Assembly: GCF_023282985.1 (NCBI RefSeq)
Contig: NZ_JAGQDC010000005.1
Location: 62,001 to 126,000 of the forward strand
DNA from: Serratia silvae
Lineage (GTDB): Bacteria; Pseudomonadota; Gammaproteobacteria; Enterobacterales; Enterobacteriaceae
Direction: 5' to 3'
Length of the DNA: 64,000 bases
Under the pieces are notes generated by a model. That model was given only the letters and a program-made list of their open reading frames with translations, searched no databases and was not told the DNA's origin. Position 1 is the first letter of the stretch, and the number at the start of each line of letters is the position of its first letter. Position numbers and translations under genes: made by a program. Positions 1 to 8,654 of this stretch are shown here, one piece after another.

Positions 1-878
1 TGCGCTCTTACTGCATCGCGGAACGCGGTTGAGTAAGGTTTGCCACCCGCCCAATCCGGCTCGGAAATATGCAGGTAGGCGATACCGCGCTTGTTCAACT
101 CTTCGATCAGATACAGCGCCGCTTCTTCTTGATCTTCGCCGTTGTCCAGGCCATTGAATGGGCCCAACGGTGAGATACGGATGCCAACATGATCGGCACC
201 GATTTCAGCAATGCTGGCATCGACCACTTCCAGCGTCAGACGGGTACGGTTTTCAATGCTGCCACCGTATTGGTCGGTACGTTGGTTGGAAGCCGGTGAC
301 ATAAACTGATGCAGCAGATAACCGTGCGCGGCGTGCAGTTCAATGTAGTCAAAACCGGCTTCACGCGAGTTGGCCGCTGCCTGACGGAAATCGTTGACGA
401 TCCCCGGAATTTCGTTGGTTTCCAACGCACGTGGGGTAGACGTTGGCACACGCACCCAAGCCCCGGTTTCATCACGTACCGTGGTGCGGGTTTCGGCATT
501 GATCGCTGAAGGCGCCACGGGAGCCTGCTGGCCCGGCTGCAAGCTGGAATGTGAAATGCGGCCTACGTGCCACAGTTGCACGGCAATATGGCCCTGTTTG
601 TCATGTACCGCCTGGGTGATTTTTTTCCACGCGGCGATTTGTTCTGGGGTATGCAGACCGGGAGCTCCGGCATAACCTTTCGCCTGGAAAGAAATCTGGG
701 TAGCTTCGGTGATCAGCAGGCCAGCGCTGGCACGCTGCGCATAATACTCCGCCATCAACGGCGTTGGGATGTCACCTGGCTCGATGCTGCGCAGACGAGT
801 CAGCGGAGCCATGAACACACGGTTGGGTAGGGTGGTGTGGCCAACTTTGAGTGGAGAGAACAATTTTTCAATCTTCAT
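1..878 (-). CDS. nemA: N-ethylmaleimide reductase, Old Yellow Enzyme family (3' end beyond window)
   Basis: This FMN-dependent cytosolic ene-reductase reduces maleimides, quinones and other electrophiles with NAD(P)H. The frame is open from an ATG at 878 to the left edge, giving about 292 of the roughly 365 residues usual for NemA. The N-terminus [13 protein letters not shown], the MAPLTRLR segment and the [10 protein letters not shown] segment are typical of the family. The stop codon lies outside the window. It follows nemR on the same strand, as in the E. coli nemRA operon, with an 82-base gap that holds a second operator-like palindrome. Family identity is certain from recall; the exact product range is inferred. 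Confidence 0.95.
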   Translation of the reverse strand, partial: MKIEKLFSPLKVGHTTLPNRVFMAPLTRLRSIEPGDIPTPLMAEYYAQRASAGLLITEATQISFQAKGYAGAPGLHTPEQIAAWKKITQAVHDKQGHIAVQLWHVGRISHSSLQPGQQAPVAPSAINAETRTTVRDETGAWVRVPTSTPRALETNEIPGIVNDFRQAAANSREAGFDYIELHAAHGYLLHQFMSPASNQRTDQYGGSIENRTRLTLEVVDASIAEIGADHVGIRISPLGPFNGLDNGEDQEEAALYLIEELNKRGIAYLHISEPDWAGGKPYSTAFRDAVRA

Positions 879-895
879 AGTGCATCCTATAGTAT

Positions 896-912
896 TAGAC
901 CAGTCGACTAGT
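896..912. promoter_or_regulatory. Second NemR-like operator, upstream of nemA
   Basis: The sequence TAGACCAGTCGACTAGT contains the TAGACC half-site seen in the full NemR box upstream of nemR. Bases 899-912 form a near palindrome with 12 of 14 symmetrical positions. It lies 18 bases before the nemA start codon. It may be a weaker NemR site giving nemA its own control; this is inferred from symmetry and position only. Confidence 0.4.
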
Positions 913-960
913 GATGATAAACAGTATCGCTAACATGTCTTTCGGGTAAAAAAAGGGGGG

Positions 961-1566
961 TTATGCCTGCGCTGGGCGCAACAGCAATTCGATACTTTCC
1001 AGCGCACAGGTCAGTGGGGCGACCGAGTGGCGGATTTTAGCCCGCAACGATGCGCCCAACCACAGCGAATACAGCGTTTCCGCCGTGGTCGCCGGGCTCA
1101 TGGTGACAGCCAGCGAACCTTCGCGGATCCCGCGTTCGATCGCGTCTTGCAGATGGCCGATCACGCGGCTGGTGCCCGCTTCCAACGCATGGCGCATAGG
1201 TTCAGAAAGATCGCTGACCTCTGCGGAAAGTTTCACCGCCAGGCAAGCGTTATGGCACTCACTACGGCAGTGGAAGCTGATGGCCTGTGCGTAATAACTT
1301 AATAACTGATTACGCGCATCGCTGCGGTTGGCGGCAAATAGCGCCTGCATTTGGGCGTCGTAGTGGGCAAAATAGCGTTGCAACATCGCTTCGCCGAAGG
1401 CTTCCTTCGAGCGAAAATAGTGATAGAACGATCCTTTGGGCACGCCTGCGGTAGTGAGCAACTCACTTAGGCCCATGCCGGTAAAACCAAGGCGCAGGCT
1501 GAGCGTTTCGCCGGTAGCGAGCAGATGTTCTCGGGTATCCCCGTTGCAATTCGTCTGTTTTGTCAT
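961..1566 (-). CDS. nemR: TetR-family repressor NemR
   Basis: This 201-residue DNA-binding repressor senses electrophiles and hypochlorite and represses itself and nemA. The helix-turn-helix spans about residues 12-55 with the segment VPKGSFYHYFRSKEAF. Cys108 in NACLAVK corresponds to the redox-active Cys106 of E. coli NemR, and Lys177 to the lysine reported to react with it. Two extra cysteines (100 and 104) precede Cys108. The start ATG at 1566 lies 18 bases from a perfect NemR box. The gene heads the nemRA operon. Confidence 0.95.
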   Translation of the reverse strand: MTKQTNCNGDTREHLLATGETLSLRLGFTGMGLSELLTTAGVPKGSFYHYFRSKEAFGEAMLQRYFAHYDAQMQALFAANRSDARNQLLSYYAQAISFHCRSECHNACLAVKLSAEVSDLSEPMRHALEAGTSRVIGHLQDAIERGIREGSLAVTMSPATTAETLYSLWLGASLRAKIRHSVAPLTCALESIELLLRPAQA

Positions 1567-1583
1567 AATGGAAATGAGAATAA

Positions 1584-1599
1584 TAGACCGATTGGTCTA
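1584..1599. promoter_or_regulatory. NemR operator
   Basis: TAGACCGATTGGTCTA is a palindrome with TAGACC and GGTCTA arms around a 4-base centre. It matches the known E. coli NemR box and sits just upstream of the nemR start, so NemR should repress the nemRA transcript here. Confidence 0.85.
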
Positions 1600-1735
1600 G
1601 GTCAAGTCGCAGATAAAAAAAACGGTAAAAATCCCGGCTGAGGTTGCAGGCACTCTTCAACTAACTCGCATGCTGCGCCCGATAAGCTGCATGCGGTGCC
1701 CGTTTAGACTATTGTGCCTGAGAGAGCGGCTGAAG

Positions 1736-3376
1736 TTAAGCCTTGCGACAGCGTTGCAGAATATCCAGGTCAGACTGATATTGCTGTGTCTGCACGTTTA
1801 GCATGCCTAACAGGGTATGGAATAGATTATCCTGTGAAACCTGATCGGTGTCCGCCAAGGATTGCAGGCATTGGCGATTGATGCCGAAATTGCGTTCATA
1901 ATCGGCTGACATCCACATCAGGAAAGGCACGTGGGTCTGCTGCGAAGGCGCTAACATATAAGGCGTACCGTGCAGGTACATGCCGTTCTCCCCGAGCGAC
2001 TCACCGTGATCGGAAAGATAGACCATCGCCGTATTGAATTTGCCGCTGTATTGTTGCAGCAACTTGATGGTGCTATCCAGCATGGCGTCGGTGTACAGCA
2101 GCGAGTTGTCGTAGGTATTCACCAATTGCTCGTGGGTGCAGTCCTGGATCTGGTTGCTGTCGCAGGTCGGTGAGAACTGATGTAATTCTGGCGTACTGCG
2201 GCGATAGTAGGCCGGGCCGTGACTCCCCATCTGATGCAGTACGATCACACCATCCCCTTTCAGGCCGTTGATATAATCGTCCAGTTTATGTAGCAGCACG
2301 TTATCCATGCAGACATCGCCATCGCAATCCTGTGAAAGCTTCAGCTTGGTCATGTCGATATGCGGGATACGATCGCAGGCACCCTTGCAACCGCCGTCAT
2401 TATCGCGCCACAACAGGTTCACTCCGGCATGGGCCATCACGTCCAACAGGCCTTCCTGATGGGCAGCCAAGGTGGCATCGTAATCGCCGCGTGGCATGTT
2501 GGAGAACATGCAGGGCACGGAGATAGCCGTTTCGGTACCGCAGGAACTGGCATTTTTGAAATAAACCACATTGTCCTGCTTCAAACGGGGGTTGGTCTCC
2601 CGCGAGTAACCACCTAGCGAAAAATTTTCTGCTCGTGCGGTTTCGCCGACCACGAGTATCACCAAGGTCTTCTTGGTCTGGCCGCTAATCACCGGGCCTA
2701 AATGGGCATCTTCACCGATCTTGATCAGCGGCAGATTTTGGTGGAAATAACGGTGTTGAGCGTATTTGATGGCGCCAGCCACAAAATTGCTTGGGGTGAG
2801 CATTTTCACCACGCTTTTATTGTTGCGGATCAGTGAGGCGTAATCTTTGTAGAACAACGCCGCAACCAACAGGATCACCACCACGGAAAGCATCACATTG
2901 GCCGCGCGCAGGCCAATCATGTACCACCAAGGGCGGGTTTTATTGATGCGTACAAAGCACACGAAAACGGCAGGTAAAATACCCAGCAACAGCAGCCATA
3001 GCCCCATACGAGGGGTGAGCAACGCCGTCGCTTCCTGCGGGTTGGTCTCGAAGGCGTTCTGCATCATATTGCCATCAATCACCACGCCGTAGCTGAACAT
3101 AAAATAGTTGGCCGCCGCGCTGCCGAGCAGTAAGAGAATAACCAGGGGTTTACGCAGGAACGGAATGGTTAATACGCTGAAGATAATATTCAGGGCACAG
3201 AAAATAACCACCGGCATAGTCGCCGCAAAAATGATGCTATGTACGCTATCAAAGGTGATATATGACCAGGCCTGGTGAATAAATAGCAGGTTCTGGAAAA
3301 GCGTGAAGAATAGGGCGCAAGCCAGGATAAAACCCAAGCTGTTGCATTGTAATGATTGACGTAAGCGCATTGCCAA
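1736..3376 (-). CDS. eptA: Lipid A phosphoethanolamine transferase (EptA/PmrC family)
   Basis: This inner-membrane enzyme transfers phosphoethanolamine from phosphatidylethanolamine to lipid A on the periplasmic face, lowering surface charge and polymyxin binding. The 546-residue length matches EptA. Four to five membrane helices lie in residues 1-180, followed by the alkaline-phosphatase-fold domain. Visible motifs are VGETARAEN with metal ligand Glu245, nucleophile Thr281 in SCGTETAISVPC, NDGGCKGACDR and LSDHGESLGENG. It stands alone; no pmrAB pair is nearby, so its regulation is not visible. Colistin resistance cannot be read from the sequence alone. Confidence 0.93.
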   Translation of the reverse strand: MAMRLRQSLQCNSLGFILACALFFTLFQNLLFIHQAWSYITFDSVHSIIFAATMPVVIFCALNIIFSVLTIPFLRKPLVILLLLGSAAANYFMFSYGVVIDGNMMQNAFETNPQEATALLTPRMGLWLLLLGILPAVFVCFVRINKTRPWWYMIGLRAANVMLSVVVILLVAALFYKDYASLIRNNKSVVKMLTPSNFVAGAIKYAQHRYFHQNLPLIKIGEDAHLGPVISGQTKKTLVILVVGETARAENFSLGGYSRETNPRLKQDNVVYFKNASSCGTETAISVPCMFSNMPRGDYDATLAAHQEGLLDVMAHAGVNLLWRDNDGGCKGACDRIPHIDMTKLKLSQDCDGDVCMDNVLLHKLDDYINGLKGDGVIVLHQMGSHGPAYYRRSTPELHQFSPTCDSNQIQDCTHEQLVNTYDNSLLYTDAMLDSTIKLLQQYSGKFNTAMVYLSDHGESLGENGMYLHGTPYMLAPSQQTHVPFLMWMSADYERNFGINRQCLQSLADTDQVSQDNLFHTLLGMLNVQTQQYQSDLDILQRCRKA

Positions 3377-3492
3377 ATCTGACTCCTGCCATGAGGTAAT
3401 GCGCCGAAATTTACCAGATGAAACTTAAGATAACCTTAGACGTAGTGAGCGGCAGGACAGCGGCTGCAACGATTACAGCCGCTGGCGGACGA

Positions 3493-4134
3493 TTAATAGG
3501 CAGCGGTAAACTGTGCCTTGATGAACTGCGGTTTTTCAACTTCGTCGATAATGGCAACCGCGAGGTCTTCTACCGAAATATTGGCCGGTGCGTCCCCCTT
3601 CATCAGCAATTGTGTCGTGCCCAAACGGAACTGGCCGGTACGCTTGCCGGGTTCCAGCAACGCGGCAGGAGAAAGGTAGGTCCAATCCAACTGGGTTTCT
3701 TTTTTCAAGGCATTACGCAAATCCCGTACCGCTTGGGCCCCTGGGCGAATATTTTCCGGGAACTGCGGGGTATCAACCAGCTCAACGCCCGGTGCCACTT
3801 CCAGACTACCGGCACCGCCAACGTACAGCAGGCGTTTAACCGCGGATTGTTTTACCGCCGCCAGGATTTGTTGGGCACCTTTAGCGGTTTTCTCATACAG
3901 ATCCGTTTCCGCCCAACCTGGGTTATAGGCGCTGATCACCACGTCATGGCCAGCTAACTGTTGTACTAACCATGGGGTGTCGGCCACGTCACCCAGGGCG
4001 ATGGTGAGATTGGCATTATCCGGCAGATCTTTTTTCTGACGGGCGATGGCGGTTACTTGCAGGCCGCGGGCCAAAGCTTCATCGACTACGCGGCGGCCAA
4101 CAAAACCGGTTGCTCCAATAATGGCGACTTTCAT
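3493..4134 (-). CDS. NAD(P)H-binding protein, atypical SDR (NmrA/YwnB-like)
   Basis: The 213-residue protein starts MKVAIIGATGFVGRR; the GATGFVG loop at residues 7-13 is the dinucleotide-binding motif of atypical SDRs of the NmrA/NAD(P)-binding type. The ATG at 4134 is preferred over an upstream in-frame start because AGGAGAG lies just before it and the Rossmann strand begins immediately. No catalytic YxxxK pair is obvious, so it could be a reductase, epimerase-like enzyme or redox sensor. It is divergent from the LysR gene at 4273, its likely regulator. The substrate is unknown. Confidence 0.85.
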   Translation of the reverse strand: MKVAIIGATGFVGRRVVDEALARGLQVTAIARQKKDLPDNANLTIALGDVADTPWLVQQLAGHDVVISAYNPGWAETDLYEKTAKGAQQILAAVKQSAVKRLLYVGGAGSLEVAPGVELVDTPQFPENIRPGAQAVRDLRNALKKETQLDWTYLSPAALLEPGKRTGQFRLGTTQLLMKGDAPANISVEDLAVAIIDEVEKPQFIKAQFTAAY

Positions 4135-4272
4135 GAGGTCTCTCCTGTGAAATGTTGTTAAGCGGGTTGCCGTACCACTCAGTGGCGGCGCAGTAGAAAT
4201 ACTATAAACCTTAACAATGCGGCTGATTAGTGCCATATTTATGCTTTCTTGATTAAGTAAAACTTCATAATC

Positions 4273-5202
4273 ATGGATAAACTGAATCGAATGGCGGTAT
4301 TCGCCACCGTGGTGGCCGAGGGATCTTTTGTTGCGGCGGCCCGTCGGCTAGAGATGACGCCCTCTGCGGTCAGTCAGCATATGCGGTCGTTAGAAAAGTC
4401 GCTGGGGGTGCCGTTATTGCACCGCTCGACTCGCCGTTTGGCACTGACCGATGCGGGGGAAGCCTTTTATCCCGGCTGCGAAGCCATGTTGCAGGAAGCA
4501 CAGCGCGCGGAGCAACGGCTGGCGGAACTGCGGGATACGCTGGTGGGCGAACTACGCATTGCCACCACCGTCGGGATCGGTAGCGGCCCCTTGGCGGAGG
4601 CCCTGGCTCCCTTGCTGCTGGCGCACCCAAAACTGACGCTGCGCATTCTGGCAGACGACCAGGTGGTGGATATGATCGAGCAGCGGGTGGATATCTCGCT
4701 GCGTGTGAATTTACAACTGGCAGATACCAACCTGATCGCTCACCCGCTGACTGCCTGGCCAATGGTGCTCTGCGCCGCGCCGCGTTATCTCAGCCAGCAT
4801 GGCGTGCCAGAAACGCCGCAGGAACTGGTACAACATCGCTGGATCACTGGTAGCGGTCACGGGCTGCATCTCGATTTACATCATCATGCGGGGGAAACAT
4901 TCAAACTACGTCTGGCGGCGGGGCAGGTTGTCAGCGGTAGCATGAACGTGATCCGGGCCTTTACCCGCAATGGTCTGGGGATTTCCGGCCAGCCGCTGTA
5001 TGAGATTGGTGACGAACTGCGCCGGGGGGAATTAATCGCCCTGTTACCGCAGTGGCGGCCAGCGCCATATCGGCTGCATGCGTTGACTCTGGAACGGATT
5101 CTGCCGGAGAAAACGCGCCAGGCGCTACACTATTTGCGAGAGTATTTTCGCCGTCATGGGGAAAAGCCACTTGCCAATGGCCCCGATGACGTCTTCAATT
5201 AG
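4273..5202 (+). CDS. LysR-family transcriptional regulator
   Basis: The 309-residue protein has a winged HTH at residues 1-60 (SFVAAARRLEMTPSAVSQHM) followed by an effector-binding domain from about residue 90. It belongs to the DsdC/YhjC-like LysR branch that often controls a neighbouring oxidoreductase. It is divergent from the NAD(P)-binding protein gene, with 138 bases between the start codons, and very likely regulates it. The inducer is unknown. The pair interrupts the nemR-ydhL spacing seen in E. coli, so it is an accessory insertion relative to that genome. Confidence 0.9.
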   Translation: MDKLNRMAVFATVVAEGSFVAAARRLEMTPSAVSQHMRSLEKSLGVPLLHRSTRRLALTDAGEAFYPGCEAMLQEAQRAEQRLAELRDTLVGELRIATTVGIGSGPLAEALAPLLLAHPKLTLRILADDQVVDMIEQRVDISLRVNLQLADTNLIAHPLTAWPMVLCAAPRYLSQHGVPETPQELVQHRWITGSGHGLHLDLHHHAGETFKLRLAAGQVVSGSMNVIRAFTRNGLGISGQPLYEIGDELRRGELIALLPQWRPAPYRLHALTLERILPEKTRQALHYLREYFRRHGEKPLANGPDDVFN

Positions 5203-5223
5203 CATGACAACGCAGGAGGACGT

Positions 5224-5463
5224 GTGGCGCAGCAACTCGAATTCTTTGACATTCCCAGCCCGTGCCGTGGCATTTGCCAGGCCGATGAGCGCGGCTATTG
5301 TCGTGGTTGCCTGCGCAGCCGCGAGGAGCGCTTTGGCTGGATGCAAATGAACGATGCCCAGAAAAAGGACGTCCTGCGCCTGTGTCGCCAGCGTTACCTG
5401 CGCTCACTGCGTACCGGTAAGCAGCCGGAAGAGATCCCGCCAGAGCAGCCCTCGCTGTTTTAA
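5224..5463 (+). CDS. ydhL: DUF1289 protein YdhL
   Basis: This is a 79-residue cysteine-rich protein with a GTG start preceded by GGAGGA. The motif SPCRGICQADERGYCRGCLRSR is the DUF1289 signature; its four cysteines look like a small metal or Fe-S site. The C-terminal PEQPSLF matches E. coli YdhL. It lies between the LysR gene and ydhF, as ydhL lies next to ydhF in E. coli. The function is unknown. Confidence 0.9.
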   Translation: MAQQLEFFDIPSPCRGICQADERGYCRGCLRSREERFGWMQMNDAQKKDVLRLCRQRYLRSLRTGKQPEEIPPEQPSLF

Positions 5464-5580
5464 CTTTATTGCTGATTTTCTCGACCTGTCGTGCGTAAAA
5501 GCCACTAAGGCCGCTTTTGCGTTTCCTACGCCTTGGGCGCTTGTGTATGCTGGCGTTAACTACTGTCATGAGGTTTAAAA

Positions 5581-6477
5581 ATGCTGAATCGTATTAAACT
5601 GGCGCCACAGGGACCCGAGTTTTCCCGCATGATTTGCGGCTACTGGCGTTTGATGGAGTGGGGCATGTCACCGCAGCAGTTGCTGACGTTTATCAAGCAA
5701 CACGTTGAGCTGGGGGTGACTACGGCGGATCACGCGGATATTTATGGCGGCTATGCCTGCGAACAGGCTTTTGGCGAGGCTATCAAGTTACAACCCTCGG
5801 TGCGCCAGGGGATGGAACTGGTGTCAAAATGCGGCATCGCTACTACTGCCAAGCCGGGTAACCCGATCGGGCATTACATTACCGATCGCGAGCATATCGT
5901 GCACAGCGCAGAGCAGTCTTTATCACATCTGCATACGGACTACCTGGATTTATTGTTGATCCATCGTCCCGATCCGCTGATGGAAGCCGATGAAGTAGCA
6001 GAAGCCTTTGTGGCGCTACATAAAAGCGGTAAGGTGCGTCATTTCGGCGTTTCGAACTTTACGCCAGCACAGTTTTCCTTATTGCAGTCGCGCCTGCCGT
6101 TCTCGCTGGTGACCAACCAGGTCGAGATATCCCCGATCTATCAGCCGACGATCCTCGACGGAACCTTGGATCATTGCCAGCAACTGCGTATCAAACCAAT
6201 GGCTTGGTCTTGTTTGGGGGGCGGGCGGCTGTTCAGCGATGCTGAGTTCCAGCCACTACGTGATGAGTTGCAAACGGTGGCGCAAGAGATAGGTGCCGAA
6301 ACCATTGAGCAGGTGGTGTATGCCTGGGTGATGCGTCTGCCTTCGGCACCGCTGCCAATCATTGGCTCTGGCAAGATCGAACGGGTACGTTCGGCCCTGA
6401 AGGCGCAAGAACTGACGTTGAGCCGCCAGCAGTGGTTCCGCATTCGTAAAGCGGCATTGGGTTACGACGTTCCTTAA
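5581..6477 (+). CDS. ydhF: Aldo-keto reductase YdhF
   Basis: This 298-residue cytosolic NADPH-dependent oxidoreductase has the aldo-keto reductase barrel. The catalytic tetrad is visible as Asp50, Tyr55 (DHADIYGG), Lys83 (ELVSKCG) and His128 (LLIHRPDP). The NADP-binding segment PIIGSGKIERV is near the C-terminus. Length and neighbours match E. coli ydhF; the physiological substrate is not known. A strong hairpin follows the stop codon. Confidence 0.93.
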   Translation: MLNRIKLAPQGPEFSRMICGYWRLMEWGMSPQQLLTFIKQHVELGVTTADHADIYGGYACEQAFGEAIKLQPSVRQGMELVSKCGIATTAKPGNPIGHYITDREHIVHSAEQSLSHLHTDYLDLLLIHRPDPLMEADEVAEAFVALHKSGKVRHFGVSNFTPAQFSLLQSRLPFSLVTNQVEISPIYQPTILDGTLDHCQQLRIKPMAWSCLGGGRLFSDAEFQPLRDELQTVAQEIGAETIEQVVYAWVMRLPSAPLPIIGSGKIERVRSALKAQELTLSRQQWFRIRKAALGYDVP

Positions 6478-6488
6478 GTTTAGCTAGT

Positions 6489-6512
6489 AAGGCTGGCACC
6501 GTGCCAGCCTTT
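6489..6512. terminator. Bidirectional terminator between ydhF and the phosphatase gene
   Basis: GGCTGGC and GCCAGCC arms (6491-6497 and 6503-6509) with a 5-base loop are flanked by AA and TT. It sits between the two convergent stop codons (6477 and 6517) and could end both transcripts. Confidence 0.7.
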
Positions 6513-6516
6513 GCCG

Positions 6517-7875
6517 CTACTTCACTTGCATCACGCTGAAGGTTTCGTTTTTATACGCTAAGGTGACAACTTGCATCCCTTGGTTTGGTTGCCACGAGTA
6601 GTTTGGCAACCGTTTGTTAATGAACGCATTCAGGATTAAAGGGTGGGTGAAAACGATCACTTTACCTTGGCTAAACTCATATTTTTGACCGATAGCTGTC
6701 AGGAACCTATCCAAACGATAGGCGGCGATCTCACCATTTTCGCCCTCATTTGGCGCAACAAAGCGGATCAGGTTGTTTGCTGAGAACAGGTTTCTCGCCG
6801 CTTCGCTCTGGTCGCTTTTCAGCGTTGCCACCTTTTCGGCCTCCCAGTGCCCCAGGAACATTTCATTCAATTGGCTATCTTGCTGAACCGGGATTTGATG
6901 GTCAGCCATCACGCGTTGGGCGGTTTTGTAGGCACGCCCCAACTCGCTGCTATAAGCCGCGATAAACCGGGTGGATTTTAGTGTGCGGTGTAATTGCTGG
7001 TTAGCCTTTTCGCCCGCGTCGGTAAGGTCTGAATCTGTGGTGCCTTCCATGACGCCCGCCTGCTGCAACTGGGTCAGTGGATTAACAATCAGAGTGATTT
7101 CCAGCGGTGACAAAGCCTTTTCTCTGGCGTAGCCAGATTTAAGATAATCGGTATTATTAAAATCGATGAGATGGAATTGGCCATCCTTTAACTCCAGCAC
7201 CGAGACGCTGGTATTAGCTAACCCCGCCAGCGGTTGGTTGGCTCGGTATTTTTGCAGGTAGAACGCCATTGAAGAGTGGGCAGTGACGAGAATATTGCCA
7301 TTCTGATCGGGATGCAGTGCTGCAATCTGCCGTAATGCACCTTCAAAGCGCGCCGAAAAATTAGCCATATTCTCGGCATTGACCGGAGATTTGAAGGCTG
7401 GATCGTTATAATCGCCAAAATAGAACGCGAAGTCGTTGCCGGAATGGCCGAATTTATCCGTCAGATCGTCAATTCGGCCCCCTTCGGCATCGCCCCACGA
7501 GATATCTTTCAGGTCTTCAATCTGTTTCACCTGCATGTTGCGGCCACGCAAAATCTGGTTGGCGGTTTCGTAGGCCCGCCCCAAGGTGCTGCTATAACCG
7601 GCGATAAATTCCACTTCTGCCAGACCCAGCCCTAAACTGCTGGCGTCATAACGACCTTTTGGTGTCAATTGAGCGTTACCGCCGCCGCCGATGGTCATCT
7701 CCTTGATATTGGAGTAAGTCTGCCCGTGGCGGACTAGATAAAAGCGCAGCGTTTTTGTCTGTTCTGTGTTGGCCTGATCCTGCGGTAGGGGAGCTACCGT
7801 TTGCGATAGCGCCGCGGTGGGCAACCATAACATGGCTAAAAACAGCGTAACCAGAGGGGTTATTTTCTTTTTCAC
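6517..7875 (-). CDS. Exported tandem histidine-phosphatase-family protein
   Basis: The 452-residue protein has a signal peptide (MKKKITPLVTLFLAMLWLPT, cleavage probably after AALS) and so should act in the periplasm. Two histidine-phosphatase-like domains follow. The first, about residues 42-245, has the RHG triad (Arg49-His50-Gly51), GRAYETA with Arg100 and the second histidine His200. The second, about residues 257-450, repeats the fold (GRAYKTA, FTHPLIL with His411) but has Asn265-Pro266 where His-Gly are expected. It lies between ydhF and sodC, where E. coli has no such gene. The substrate is unknown. Confidence 0.85.
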   Translation of the reverse strand: MKKKITPLVTLFLAMLWLPTAALSQTVAPLPQDQANTEQTKTLRFYLVRHGQTYSNIKEMTIGGGGNAQLTPKGRYDASSLGLGLAEVEFIAGYSSTLGRAYETANQILRGRNMQVKQIEDLKDISWGDAEGGRIDDLTDKFGHSGNDFAFYFGDYNDPAFKSPVNAENMANFSARFEGALRQIAALHPDQNGNILVTAHSSMAFYLQKYRANQPLAGLANTSVSVLELKDGQFHLIDFNNTDYLKSGYAREKALSPLEITLIVNPLTQLQQAGVMEGTTDSDLTDAGEKANQQLHRTLKSTRFIAAYSSELGRAYKTAQRVMADHQIPVQQDSQLNEMFLGHWEAEKVATLKSDQSEAARNLFSANNLIRFVAPNEGENGEIAAYRLDRFLTAIGQKYEFSQGKVIVFTHPLILNAFINKRLPNYSWQPNQGMQVVTLAYKNETFSVMQVK

Positions 7876-8115
7876 GCACTATTCCTTTTAATTATCAGTA
7901 AGCTTGCAGCTTAATAAATAAAAGGTGCTGGTACCTTTGTGTTAATGACATTCGCCGACGGAAGGTGGCAGAAAGCCAAGGAATAACGGGAGGAAGGTCA
8001 CAAAAAATTATAACAGGCTCACTGGCATCCCTGATTAACGGTTATTTCCAACTGTGGCAAGATTTATACGGTATATACTCCCTAAGGACTATAACTATCG
8101 CATGGAGATTGAGTG

Positions 8116-8640
8116 ATGAAACGTTATTGGTGTGCGGCGTTGGGTTTGATGGCCTGTGGTGTTGCCCAGGCGGCAACGGTTGATGTCGAAATGAATCTGG
8201 TGACCGGCCAGGGAATTGGTCAGGACATTGGTAAAATCACAATTAGCGAAACGCCTTACGGCCTGTTGTTCACCCCACAGCTGAAAGCCTTACCTGCCGG
8301 TGTGCACGGTTTTCACGTTCATGAGAAAGACAGCTGCGAGCCGGGTATGAAAGATGGCAAGGCGGTAGCCGCACTGGCTGCGGGTGGCCACTTTGATCCT
8401 GAGAAAACCGGCAAGCATCTCGGGCCTTATGATGCCAACGGGCATTTAGGCGACTTGCCAGCAATCTATGTCACGGCGGATGGCATGGCTGACACCCAGG
8501 TGTTGGCTCCGCGCTTGAAAAAAATCAGCGAAATTGAAGGCAAGGCACTGATGGTACACGCCGGGGGGGATAATCACTCCGATCAACCCAAACCTCTGGG
8601 GGGCGGTGGTGATCGCTTCGCCTGCGGCGTAATCAAGTAA
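8116..8640 (+). CDS. sodC: Periplasmic Cu/Zn superoxide dismutase
   Basis: This 174-residue enzyme converts superoxide to hydrogen peroxide and oxygen in the periplasm. The signal peptide MKRYWCAALGLMACGVAQA is followed by ATVDVEMNLV. Copper and zinc ligands lie in GFHVHEKDSCEP, GGHFDP, HLGDLP and LMVHAGGDNHSDQP; the C-terminal GGGGDRFACGVIK carries the second cysteine of the disulfide. The ATG at 8116 is preferred to an overlapping GTG at 8113. As in E. coli it faces ydhK. Confidence 0.96.
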   Translation: MKRYWCAALGLMACGVAQAATVDVEMNLVTGQGIGQDIGKITISETPYGLLFTPQLKALPAGVHGFHVHEKDSCEPGMKDGKAVAALAAGGHFDPEKTGKHLGPYDANGHLGDLPAIYVTADGMADTQVLAPRLKKISEIEGKALMVHAGGDNHSDQPKPLGGGGDRFACGVIK

Positions 8641-8654
8641 ATCAGCCGCCCGCG

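Noticed and set aside
3135-3376. mcr-type mobile colistin-resistance gene
   Set aside because: The transferase follows chromosomal EptA along its length and no mobile element flanks it.
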